DNA from: Pirellulaceae bacterium
Lineage (GTDB): Bacteria > Planctomycetota > Planctomycetia > Pirellulales > Pirellulaceae
Direction of reading: 5' to 3'
Length of the DNA: 64,000 nt
Assembly (NCBI GenBank): GCA_019636375.1
Contig: JAHBXS010000003.1
Coordinates: 620,001 to 684,000 of the forward strand
The notes below the pieces were generated by a model, which saw only the letters and a program-made list of their open reading frames with translations, did no database searches and was not told the origin of the DNA. Below are positions 8,965-16,367 of the stretch, in pieces. The translations under genes were made by a program, and so were the position numbers. How positions within the stretch are numbered: position 1 is the stretch's first letter; each line of letters starts with the position of its first letter.

Positions 8965-9572
8965 GATTCGGAATGCAATACAGATGAAACAGGTAGATCG
9001 TGCGAGAGGAGGATGATCTCTTCTTCCAGGCGTTTCATGACTCGTGATTTATTGACATACACCATTCCCACGGTAATCCCTAACTCTTGGGCGACTTCAG
9101 CCACGGACTTGCCGCGACTCCACAGCATTTCAAAAGTCTGCCACGTCTTCGATTCCACTTGATCGCGAACCCGATCACAGGCGACTTCTAAAATCCGTTC
9201 CGAAAACACTGACACCCATTCGCTATCTGGGTCCTTTGGAACCTCCGATTCCATTTCGCCTTCGCCACAGGCCGCGCCGGTTGCGTTCTTAGATTTGCGA
9301 AAAAATCGTTTGACTTTGTTGGCTGTGATCGTCCCCAACCAAGCTCGAAATCTACCCCTTTCGGGCTGATAATCGAAATCTGGCATGGCATTACTGACGG
9401 CCGTGAGGACGTCTTGTGTCAAATCATCAATGTCGTGTTCTTGTATTCCCCGTCGTGCACAATACTTCCGGATGAGCGGACCGTAAATCGTCTCGAACAA
9501 ACGCCAAGCCTCCTGGTCGTCTGTACGACGAAGCCGTGAAATCAGGGTTGGCGATGTGGTTTGTTCGGTCAT
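8961..9572 (-). CDS. RNA polymerase ECF sigma factor, kinase-linked
   Basis: 203 residues, with region 2 at about 20-90 (DIDDLTQDVLTAV in the core-binding helix, then RFRAWLGTITANKVKRFF) and region 4 at about 130-195, where SVAEVAQELGITVGMVYVNK forms the -35-binding helix-turn-helix. The linker between them is longer and more acidic than in classical ECFs, as in the planctomycete-type groups. It is first in a two-gene operon and overlaps the downstream kinase by 4 bp. It should direct polymerase to a small regulon under control of the membrane kinase. Its own promoter should lie in the gap 9573-9786, shared divergently with the PEP-CTERM gene. Confidence 0.95.
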   Translation of the reverse strand: MTEQTTSPTLISRLRRTDDQEAWRLFETIYGPLIRKYCARRGIQEHDIDDLTQDVLTAVSNAMPDFDYQPERGRFRAWLGTITANKVKRFFRKSKNATGAACGEGEMESEVPKDPDSEWVSVFSERILEVACDRVRDQVESKTWQTFEMLWSRGKSVAEVAQELGITVGMVYVNKSRVMKRLEEEIILLSHDLPVSSVLHSES

Positions 9573-9786
9573 CAGGTTCTAGTCCGCCGCTGAGCCAATC
9601 TTTCAGATCATTTCAACATTTTAGCACAAAAACCCGAAGTCCCAAAAATTTCCGCCCAATTGGCTATTTTTTGAGATTGCTATGCAAGAATGCCTGATCG
9701 CCGGGATAGAGGATTGTAGTCGTTGCCCGCCGATGGGCCGAATTTCATCAAAACGATTTTTGTACCGATTTCACTTGAGAACTAAA

Positions 9787-10515
9787 ATGAATATCTTTTT
9801 CCGACCAGCCAATGCAATTTTTGTGATGAGCGTCGCACTGGCGTTTGCAATGAACTCCACAACTCACGCCGACACTTATGTCGAAACATTTGACGGACCA
9901 CTCAATCCTATTATCTGGAATCTTAATGCAGCAGGCAATGACTGGGTAGTCAGCGACGGCAAGCTAAAGATCACCCGCACAAATGCAAATAACGCTCACA
10001 TGACCTTTGTTCCTCAACTCATTGGTGATTTTGATGTGCAGTTCGATTACGAGTTGTTTTGGGCGGGCTTCCCTGGAGCAGATCGGATTCAATTGGGAGT
10101 GTTTACGGATGCCCCAACCTACGCCTACGTTGTCGGGCATACTCAAGAGTTTGGAGGCAATATTCACGGAGTTGCAGTTGACCCATTTGCTAGGTACGGT
10201 TGGGGCCCCAGCGTCCTCGTTGGCAAAATGCGCGTGACTCGCACTGGTTCAGATATACTGATGCAATATTCTAATGGAGGTGGCTGGATTACCTTGCAGA
10301 CAGGAACTGATAGCCGCGACATGTGGGTTGGCATTGATAATTACATCTTCAACTCGTTCGGAGCAGGCTCTCGAGTGGAAATCGACAACTTCAGCATCTC
10401 TGCTGATCTCTTTTCGACATCGATCCCTGAACCAGGAAGTGTTGGTATCGTCGCAATCTCTTCGTTGATGGCAGGACTGTTTGGTTCACGTCGCCGCAGA
10501 ATTGGGAGTGTTTAG
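9787..10515 (+). CDS. PEP-CTERM sorting-domain secreted protein
   Basis: 242 residues from ATG 9787, which opens a typical Sec signal (MNIFFRPAN, hydrophobic core, cleavage near STTHA). An in-frame ATG at 9682 would add 35 residues before the signal and is unlikely. The body is beta-rich and reads like a concanavalin/LamG-type jelly roll (ETFDGPLNP, VVSDGKLKITR, VEIDNFSI). The C-terminus is a textbook PEP-CTERM tag: IPEPGS, a hydrophobic helix, then GSRRRRIGSV. Such tags are processed by exosortase and are linked to extracellular polysaccharide. No exosortase is in the window. The ligand or role is unknown. Confidence 0.88.
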   Translation: MNIFFRPANAIFVMSVALAFAMNSTTHADTYVETFDGPLNPIIWNLNAAGNDWVVSDGKLKITRTNANNAHMTFVPQLIGDFDVQFDYELFWAGFPGADRIQLGVFTDAPTYAYVVGHTQEFGGNIHGVAVDPFARYGWGPSVLVGKMRVTRTGSDILMQYSNGGGWITLQTGTDSRDMWVGIDNYIFNSFGAGSRVEIDNFSISADLFSTSIPEPGSVGIVAISSLMAGLFGSRRRRIGSV

Positions 10516-10654
10516 CAAGAGTCCAAGACCGCTGCCATTAAACTGCGGTGGTGGAATCAACACGTCTAAAGAGCAAATGAGCGAAGTTTAAAAATTCAAG
10601 CGTTTGCTCGGCGGACCTTTGTCGCCCCTGTAGCGATCACATGTCGGGTGTTTT

Positions 10655-11203
10655 TTATCGTTCGCTTTCCGTCTCGGTCGCGCGGCGAACTTTTTTGCGG
10701 CGGCGACTGCGGTATGGGAGATACCATAGATAGACGCCGGTGATCCAAAGGATGGCTAACGCGATTCCATTGGGAAGGAAAATTCCCAACTTAGCCCACT
10801 CGCCGAAAAACGTACCGTCGTGAAGGCTCTCGATGAGGTCCGACCGACGATATGCCGAGTGTAGAACGTCACCAGATTGCAAATCCATTTGAATTTCCCA
10901 CCGGTTTTTCGCAAGAATCTTCACGATCCCTTTGTCGATCCGCACATCCAACCGCTCAACATCGGCCCAGGTTTCTATCTCGGCTTCGGGAATCGACTGT
11001 GAAACCGAAAAGATTCGCTCCCAGTTTTGTTCAGGTCGGCCCTTGGGATTGGCACCTTTCATGGTCGGCGGCTGAACCCAGGTGAACTGCTTTTTGACCT
11101 GCAACAGTAACCCAGAAACAATCACCAAGGCCAAGGGGATCAAGAACAAAAAGGCTCCCCAGCGATGGACCCGGCGAATATCCCGATTCCAAGTGTTGGC
11201 CAT
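10655..11203 (-). CDS. PepSY-associated transmembrane protein
   Basis: 182 residues. It has an N-terminal helix (WGAFLFLIPLALVIVSGLLL, about 15-34) preceded by the family's RDIRRVHRWG, a periplasmic PepSY-like segment (about 60-140, with SLHDGTFFGEW) and a second helix (NGIALAILWITGVYLWYLPY) ending in a strongly basic tail. This is the compact PepSY_TM layout found in iron-uptake and reductase-associated membrane proteins. It begins 19 bp after the quinone-oxidoreductase-like gene and is probably co-transcribed with it. GGAAGG lies 10 nt before the ATG. The partner and substrate are unknown; a redox or metal-reduction role is inference. Confidence 0.82.
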   Translation of the reverse strand: MANTWNRDIRRVHRWGAFLFLIPLALVIVSGLLLQVKKQFTWVQPPTMKGANPKGRPEQNWERIFSVSQSIPEAEIETWADVERLDVRIDKGIVKILAKNRWEIQMDLQSGDVLHSAYRRSDLIESLHDGTFFGEWAKLGIFLPNGIALAILWITGVYLWYLPYRSRRRKKVRRATETESER

Positions 11204-11222
11204 CCTCAGAAAACCTTCCCGA

Positions 11223-12218
11223 CTAAGTCAAACGAATCAAAATTTTACCGAGCACATTTGATGCGTTGCCGATTGTAGCAGACTCTTGCAAGCGATGGGC
11301 GTCTGCCGTTTGCGTCAACGGAAATTCGGCTGCGATGGGGAGCCGAAGTTGCTCGCGTTCCATCCAACGGTTAAGGGCCGCTGCCGCGCGCTCTTTGGCG
11401 TCGGTGCTGGCCTTGGGGATCATCAGACCAAACATCTGAAGTTCCTTGGTATAGAATGGGCCAATCGGCAGAACAGACTCCGCCTCACGACCCGCCATCA
11501 AGACGATTCGTCCTCGTTCGCGCAAGACGCGACAAGCTCCGATAAGATCGGCGTTACGAGTTGCGTCCCAAACCACATCAATCCCAGACGCTGCGATTCG
11601 CAACGCAGCGTCGCTCCACGATTCGGCTCGATGGTCAATCACATGGTCAGCGCCTGCGCGGCGGCACTCGTCCGCTTTTTCGGGAGTTCCTGCCGTGGAA
11701 ATCACCGTCGCGCCCAAGATTTTGCCAATTTGAATCGCGACGAGCCCCACTGCACCCGAACCACCACGAATTAATAGCGTCTCACCCGCAGCCAATTGAG
11801 CCTTCTCAACCAACCCCACAAAAGCGGTCATCCCGACCAAGCCCACAGCAGCCGCCGTTTGAAAGTCAACTCCATCGGGAATTCGACAAACGTCGCGCCT
11901 TGAACAAACAAAACGTTCCGAGGTTGTCCCTTGGCGTCCAGCGAAACCTTGCAATGTTGTCCAGACACGCTCTCCGATCTCCAAGTCCGTGACCCGCGAA
12001 CCAACGGCCTGCACGACCCCCGCCAGGTCACTCCCAAGGACATACGGAAAAGGCAACTTCGCCGGAGCGGCACCACTCCGCAAGTAGCAGTCGATGGGAT
12101 TCACGGTTGCATAATTTCCCGCGATCAAGACATCGTCGTCGCGCAATGTTGGTTCAGGAAGTTCACCGATTTGGATGACCTCCGGAGGACCTGTTCTATC
12201 GACAAAAGCGGCCAACAT
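11223..12218 (-). CDS. Zinc-independent MDR/quinone oxidoreductase-like protein
   Basis: 331 residues of the medium-chain dehydrogenase/reductase superfamily. The N-terminal GroES-like domain (LGSDLAGVVQAVGSRV) lacks the catalytic and structural zinc cysteines. The NAD(P)-binding Rossmann domain carries the quinone-reductase form of the motif, GGSGAVGLVAIQIGK, and the tail holds the usual GNASNVLGKILI. It is expected to reduce quinones or enones with NADPH in the cytoplasm. It is the promoter-proximal gene of a pair with the PepSY protein. No 2-cysteine signature is seen, so alcohol dehydrogenase activity is unlikely. Confidence 0.9.
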   Translation of the reverse strand: MLAAFVDRTGPPEVIQIGELPEPTLRDDDVLIAGNYATVNPIDCYLRSGAAPAKLPFPYVLGSDLAGVVQAVGSRVTDLEIGERVWTTLQGFAGRQGTTSERFVCSRRDVCRIPDGVDFQTAAAVGLVGMTAFVGLVEKAQLAAGETLLIRGGSGAVGLVAIQIGKILGATVISTAGTPEKADECRRAGADHVIDHRAESWSDAALRIAASGIDVVWDATRNADLIGACRVLRERGRIVLMAGREAESVLPIGPFYTKELQMFGLMIPKASTDAKERAAAALNRWMEREQLRLPIAAEFPLTQTADAHRLQESATIGNASNVLGKILIRLT

Positions 12219-12270
12219 TTTTGACTCGCGAATTTAATGATTGGGTATTGGAGTGGTTTGCTCTGCTACA

Positions 12271-12300
12271 TAAAAAAACCGCGTTGCATCAACGCGGTTT
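12271..12300 (-). terminator. Rho-independent terminator for leftward transcription
   Basis: AAACCGCGTT-GCATC-AACGCGGTTT is a perfect 10-bp stem. Read leftward it is followed by a T-run (TTTTTTTA). It lies about 50 bp past the stop of the small basic protein gene and separates that gene from the MDR gene. Confidence 0.85.
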
Positions 12301-12353
12301 GAGTGGCCGAATGATCGTGCGCGAGAGTTGACGCTCCCATGCTACGAGGCAGA

Positions 12354-12575
12354 CTACTTTTTCTTCTTGGTATCTTTGGTCTCTTCTTCAGTCTTGACTT
12401 TTTTCTTCTTCTTCATCGAGACTTTGGGAATTCGGACTTTTGGCGAGCCGAGAAGTGGGTCTCCTTCTTGCCAACGCTCTTCTTCGATCAGTTTGGCAAG
12501 GCGCTCGGTGCGATTGAAAACGTTCCGGACTTTGCTCATTCCGGCTTTTACTTTGAGACTTTTGTCGATGGTCAT
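12354..12575 (-). CDS. Small basic protein (TIGR04137 type)
   Basis: 73 residues. MTIDKSLKVKAG, NRTERLAKLIEEERWQEGD and LGSPKVRIPKV match the short family of small basic proteins conserved in planctomycetes and relatives. The tail alternates Lys runs with acidic residues (KKKKKVKTEEETK). The function is unknown; the charge pattern suggests nucleic-acid or ribosome association. A clean terminator follows the gene, which supports an independent short transcript. The opposite strand is also open here only because of the biased Lys/Glu coding. Confidence 0.88.
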   Translation of the reverse strand: MTIDKSLKVKAGMSKVRNVFNRTERLAKLIEEERWQEGDPLLGSPKVRIPKVSMKKKKKVKTEEETKDTKKKK

Positions 12576-12840
12576 CGGAGTATTTATAGGCGTTTGATAC
12601 GAGAAAACGGGTGAATTCTTTAAGCCCCGTACTTTACACGATGACCCGATTCAACGCAAGTGAGACCGGTTGACGCTGGGAAAACGCGGGTTTCTGGGGG
12701 GCTAGGCGAGCAAGAAGGGATTGTTTCGCCGGGCCTAAGCGGTTTTAAATAAACCCGAAACATGGTACTTTAACGGCGTTTTGGCTCGCCGACTTGCAGG
12801 GCCAAGTAGCTCAACGATTGAGGTATCCCAGAAACTCGTC

Positions 12841-14595
12841 ATGCGTCGAGGAATTGCAGTATCACCGGGTGTGGCGATTGGTACCGCCTACGTGATTCAC
12901 GATATTTTTGTGAATCCGGAAACCAAGCGTTTGGAAGACTCAGAGATCACCGCCGAGTTGGCGAGTTACGAAACGGCTCGCGACCGAGCGTCTGCGGAGT
13001 TGCGTACCTTGGAGAAAAAGGTCGAGTCCCAAGTCGGTCGCAACGAAGCCTCGATCTTTGCCATTCATCAACAAATTCTTCGCGATCCGGCCTTCACCAA
13101 TAAGATCCGAGCCTGGATTTGTGAGGATCGAATGGCAGCCGATGCAGCCCTCCATCGATTGCTCGGCGAGTACACCCAGTTGTTCGCCAAAACCCAAGAC
13201 GAATACCTCAAGGAACGGCTGAACGATGTTCGCGATGTGATCATTCGCCTTTGCGGTCATTTGGTCAGCACCAATCAGGCCGACCTCAGCCACTTGAGCG
13301 GCCCGCTCATTGTCGTGACCAACGACTTGCTGCCGTCACAAGCGGTCGCGCTCGGCAACATCGAGGTGGCCGGAATCGTTACCCAAGTCGGCAGCCAAAC
13401 CGGTCATGCTGCGATCATTGCTCGCAGTCGTGGAATTCCAGCCGTCGCCGGAATCAAGGGGGTGATGCGAACGGTGAAAACCGGCGACACGATTGTCGTC
13501 GATGGACGAGATGGCCATGTCGAAGTCAATCCACCCGCAGAAACGTTGTCGGCGTTCCGCAAGCTTGAACGCGAGTTTGTGGATCTCAAGGATAAACTTG
13601 CCGAGAACCGCGACCATCCCGCCGTTACGGCTTGTGGTACTTCTCTGCACCTACATGCCAACATCAACGGCGTGACAGACGCCAAAGCGGCAACCGCGAT
13701 GGGAGCCACCGGCGTGGGATTGTTTCGCACCGAGTACTTGTACCTTACTCATCAAGACGTCCCTGACGAAGACGAACAGTTCCAGGCCTATTGTCAAATC
13801 ATCGAAAACAGTCCACAAAACCACGTCACCATTCGAACCCTCGATATTGGCGGCGACAAGGCTTTGTCGTACTTGGGCAAAGACTACCACGAAGCGAACC
13901 CGTTCATGGGCTGGCGCAGCATTCGGATTTCTTTTTCGCATCCAGAGTTCTTCAACACGCAACTCCGAGCGATTCTGCGTGCGGCTGCGGAGTTCCCTAA
14001 CGGCAACGTGCGAATTATGTTTCCGATGGTGACGACGTTTGAAGAGATTCGCAAATTGCGGGGGTTTGTCCGCAAAGCACACAAAGATTTGGCCGCTCGG
14101 AAAATCAAGACCCGCGACATCCCCGTGGGGATGATGCTGGAAGTTCCCGCTGCGGCGATCACGATCGAGTCGTTACTCAGCCAAGTCGATTTTGTATCGG
14201 TCGGTTCGAACGATTTGATTCAATACTTGATGGCCGCTGATCGCGATAATCCCAAAGTGAATTATTTATGCCAACCTCTATCGCCCGCCGTCCTCCGTAT
14301 ATTGGCTCAAGTGATCGACGCCTGCAATCGGGCCCGCAAACCAATTACTGTTTGCGGTGAAATGGCGGGGCAACCCAAGACGTTTTTGTTGCTGTTGGGA
14401 ATGGGGCTCCGCCGGTTCAGCATGAGCCCTGCCTTTGTCCCCTCGATCAAACAGATCGCTGGGCAAGTCTCGATCAATGAAGCCGAACAAATCCTCAAGT
14501 CGGCCATGAACTTTCGTGAGACAGCCCAAGTCACCCGCTTCATGGCCCGCCAAATCGAACAACTCGCCCCATCCCTGGCAATGCTCGATATTTAG
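12841..14595 (+). CDS. ptsI: PTS enzyme I (phosphoenolpyruvate-protein phosphotransferase)
   Basis: About 584 residues, near full family length. The N-terminal phospho-histidine domain carries GSQTGHAAIIARSRGIPAVAG, with the phosphorylatable His near residue 189. The PEP-binding barrel shows GLFRTEYLY, RTLDIGGDK and MFPMV, and the catalytic Cys is in TVCGEMAGQ (about 505). It transfers phosphate from PEP to HPr in the cytoplasm. I start at ATG 12841, which gives the typical MRRGIAVSPG; a TTG at 12781 would add 20 residues of no family resemblance. No HPr, HPr kinase or enzyme II gene is adjacent, so partners must be elsewhere, and the role may be regulatory rather than sugar uptake. Confidence 0.93.
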   Translation: MRRGIAVSPGVAIGTAYVIHDIFVNPETKRLEDSEITAELASYETARDRASAELRTLEKKVESQVGRNEASIFAIHQQILRDPAFTNKIRAWICEDRMAADAALHRLLGEYTQLFAKTQDEYLKERLNDVRDVIIRLCGHLVSTNQADLSHLSGPLIVVTNDLLPSQAVALGNIEVAGIVTQVGSQTGHAAIIARSRGIPAVAGIKGVMRTVKTGDTIVVDGRDGHVEVNPPAETLSAFRKLEREFVDLKDKLAENRDHPAVTACGTSLHLHANINGVTDAKAATAMGATGVGLFRTEYLYLTHQDVPDEDEQFQAYCQIIENSPQNHVTIRTLDIGGDKALSYLGKDYHEANPFMGWRSIRISFSHPEFFNTQLRAILRAAAEFPNGNVRIMFPMVTTFEEIRKLRGFVRKAHKDLAARKIKTRDIPVGMMLEVPAAAITIESLLSQVDFVSVGSNDLIQYLMAADRDNPKVNYLCQPLSPAVLRILAQVIDACNRARKPITVCGEMAGQPKTFLLLLGMGLRRFSMSPAFVPSIKQIAGQVSINEAEQILKSAMNFRETAQVTRFMARQIEQLAPSLAMLDI

Positions 14596-14843
14596 AGGTG
14601 GTCGGGGTACCAAGAAAAATACATAACAAAATCCGGGCAGCCATCATTGCTGAGATGGCCCGAAAGGTGTTGCACACAACGTAATTCACTCTAAACTCTG
14701 CGCAAAAATATCTACATTGCCGAGCAAGATTGTTGTCTTCGGTTCGAATTTGATTCGAGTGGCCGGCTTCGGTGGATCAGGGAAACAGATTTGCGTTGAT
14801 TGGGCTTGAAACTCTTTGATTAAAACCTTTCCAGGTGGTTCTA

Positions 14844-16103
14844 ATGGCAACGACGACACGCGTGCAGGGGATTGATGTGGCTCGGGGTGTGGCTTTGCTG
14901 GGCATTTTTATTGTCAATGCCCAAATGTTTGGACAACCGTTTGGCACCATTTTTGAACCTCACGCTCCCGTCGAAGAAGGATGGCTGAGTGTGGCCGTGT
15001 ATTGGTTCACAAAAATCTTTTGCGAAGGAAAATTTTATCCCCTCTTCTCGATCCTGTTCGGCGCGGGGTTGGGGATGATGTTCGAGTCGGCACGGCGGGA
15101 TGGGCGCAGTTTCGGCTGGACTTATTTTCGTAGACTGGTGATCTTGGGGATGTTCGGAATCGCGCATATTGTGTTGCTGTGGTACGGTGACATTTTGTTG
15201 GTCTATTCGCTGATCGGCATGTTGATGATTGCGCTCGGGCGACTGTCTCCAAAGGTGTTATTGAGTATCGCGGCGGGGGTTTATGGGTTTGGCATCTTGA
15301 TGATGCTGGCCTTCGTGGCACTAAGTTCCGTGGGAGGGACTGGCGAAGTCGTTGAAAAGCCGATGCCCGCAGCCGAGACGACGCTGGAACAATTTTTCCT
15401 CGTGCTAAACGACTGGAATACGACGGAGCAGTATGACTCGCGGCTGCTGGAAATCGAACGAAAAATCGGCAGGGAAGGCCCGTTCTTAACGGCGTTAACC
15501 GTTCGTCTATTCAGCTACTTGTTCAGCTCAGTTTTTGTTATTTTGGTCATGTTTTGGGTGATCCTCCCCTGCTTCTGTGTTGGTGCAGCATTGATGAAGA
15601 GCGGCTTTTTTCACGACCGCAATTCCGTTTGGCGGCAGCGGCTGATTTGGAGCGGGCTCGTAGTGGGCCTCCCTTTGTCCATCGCGTCTGTGGTTGCCAG
15701 CCAAAACCTCGGCAGTTGGTGGAGTTATTTATTAGCCTTTGGAGGAACTTATGTAGGCGGCCCGCTGCTGAGTCTGATGTATCTGTCTGCCATTTTGATG
15801 CTGGTGGAAACGGGTCGCTTAATATGGCTAACGACACCATTGGCGCAGATGGGACGCATGGCCCTGACCTGTTATTTACTGGAAAGTCTACTGATGAGCG
15901 TCGTGATGGCGCACTGGGGATTGGCAAAATTTGGTGATAACACTTGGAGTGAGCGCTTTGTGTGGTTAATCGGAATCTACTTCATCATTTTGATTTTTGC
16001 GAACCTCTGGATGTCTCGTTTCCAAATGGGGCCGCTGGAGTGGGTTTGGCGAGTTTTCACTTACATGAAATTACCCCGTTTGCGAAAGTCGGCTGCGAAC
16101 TGA
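14844..16103 (+). CDS. DUF418 (YeiB-type) multi-pass membrane protein
   Basis: 419 residues with about 9-10 hydrophobic helices. It opens with RVQGIDVARGVALLGIFIVN, the diagnostic N-terminus of the DUF418/YeiB family, and has FPLFSILFGAGLGMM-type and RMALTCYLLESLLMS family segments. These proteins resemble membrane acyltransferases, but no reaction is established. AGGTGG 5 nt before ATG 14844 supports this start over the GTG 9 nt upstream. It stands alone: the gap to enzyme I is about 250 bp and contains a bulged hairpin near 14635-14662. Confidence 0.87.
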   Translation: MATTTRVQGIDVARGVALLGIFIVNAQMFGQPFGTIFEPHAPVEEGWLSVAVYWFTKIFCEGKFYPLFSILFGAGLGMMFESARRDGRSFGWTYFRRLVILGMFGIAHIVLLWYGDILLVYSLIGMLMIALGRLSPKVLLSIAAGVYGFGILMMLAFVALSSVGGTGEVVEKPMPAAETTLEQFFLVLNDWNTTEQYDSRLLEIERKIGREGPFLTALTVRLFSYLFSSVFVILVMFWVILPCFCVGAALMKSGFFHDRNSVWRQRLIWSGLVVGLPLSIASVVASQNLGSWWSYLLAFGGTYVGGPLLSLMYLSAILMLVETGRLIWLTTPLAQMGRMALTCYLLESLLMSVVMAHWGLAKFGDNTWSERFVWLIGIYFIILIFANLWMSRFQMGPLEWVWRVFTYMKLPRLRKSAAN

Positions 16104-16367
16104 CGGCCGATTTCTGGCCTTGAGTGGTTTTTACTTGATAAGCGACTAGCCTTAACCCGCCGACATTTTGGAATCGGGGCGCTGCGGATTCGACGAAACT
16201 TGAAAGAGTCCTGTTTTTCGCAGCATCAAATTTAGTTTCCATCCCTCTGACCACCGAAACCTTACGCGAGACAAAACAGGCCCGGTTCCAAGAAAAATCG
16301 TCTTTTGAATGAGTGTACAATGAGCGTCAAATGACAAGTCTATTTTAGATCGGCGCGAGAATTACTC

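Noticed and set aside
12328..12614. Plus-strand frames opposite the small basic protein gene
   Set aside because: The minus-strand product matches a known small family and has its own terminator. The plus frames are its Lys/Glu-coding shadow (Phe/Leu/Ser runs).
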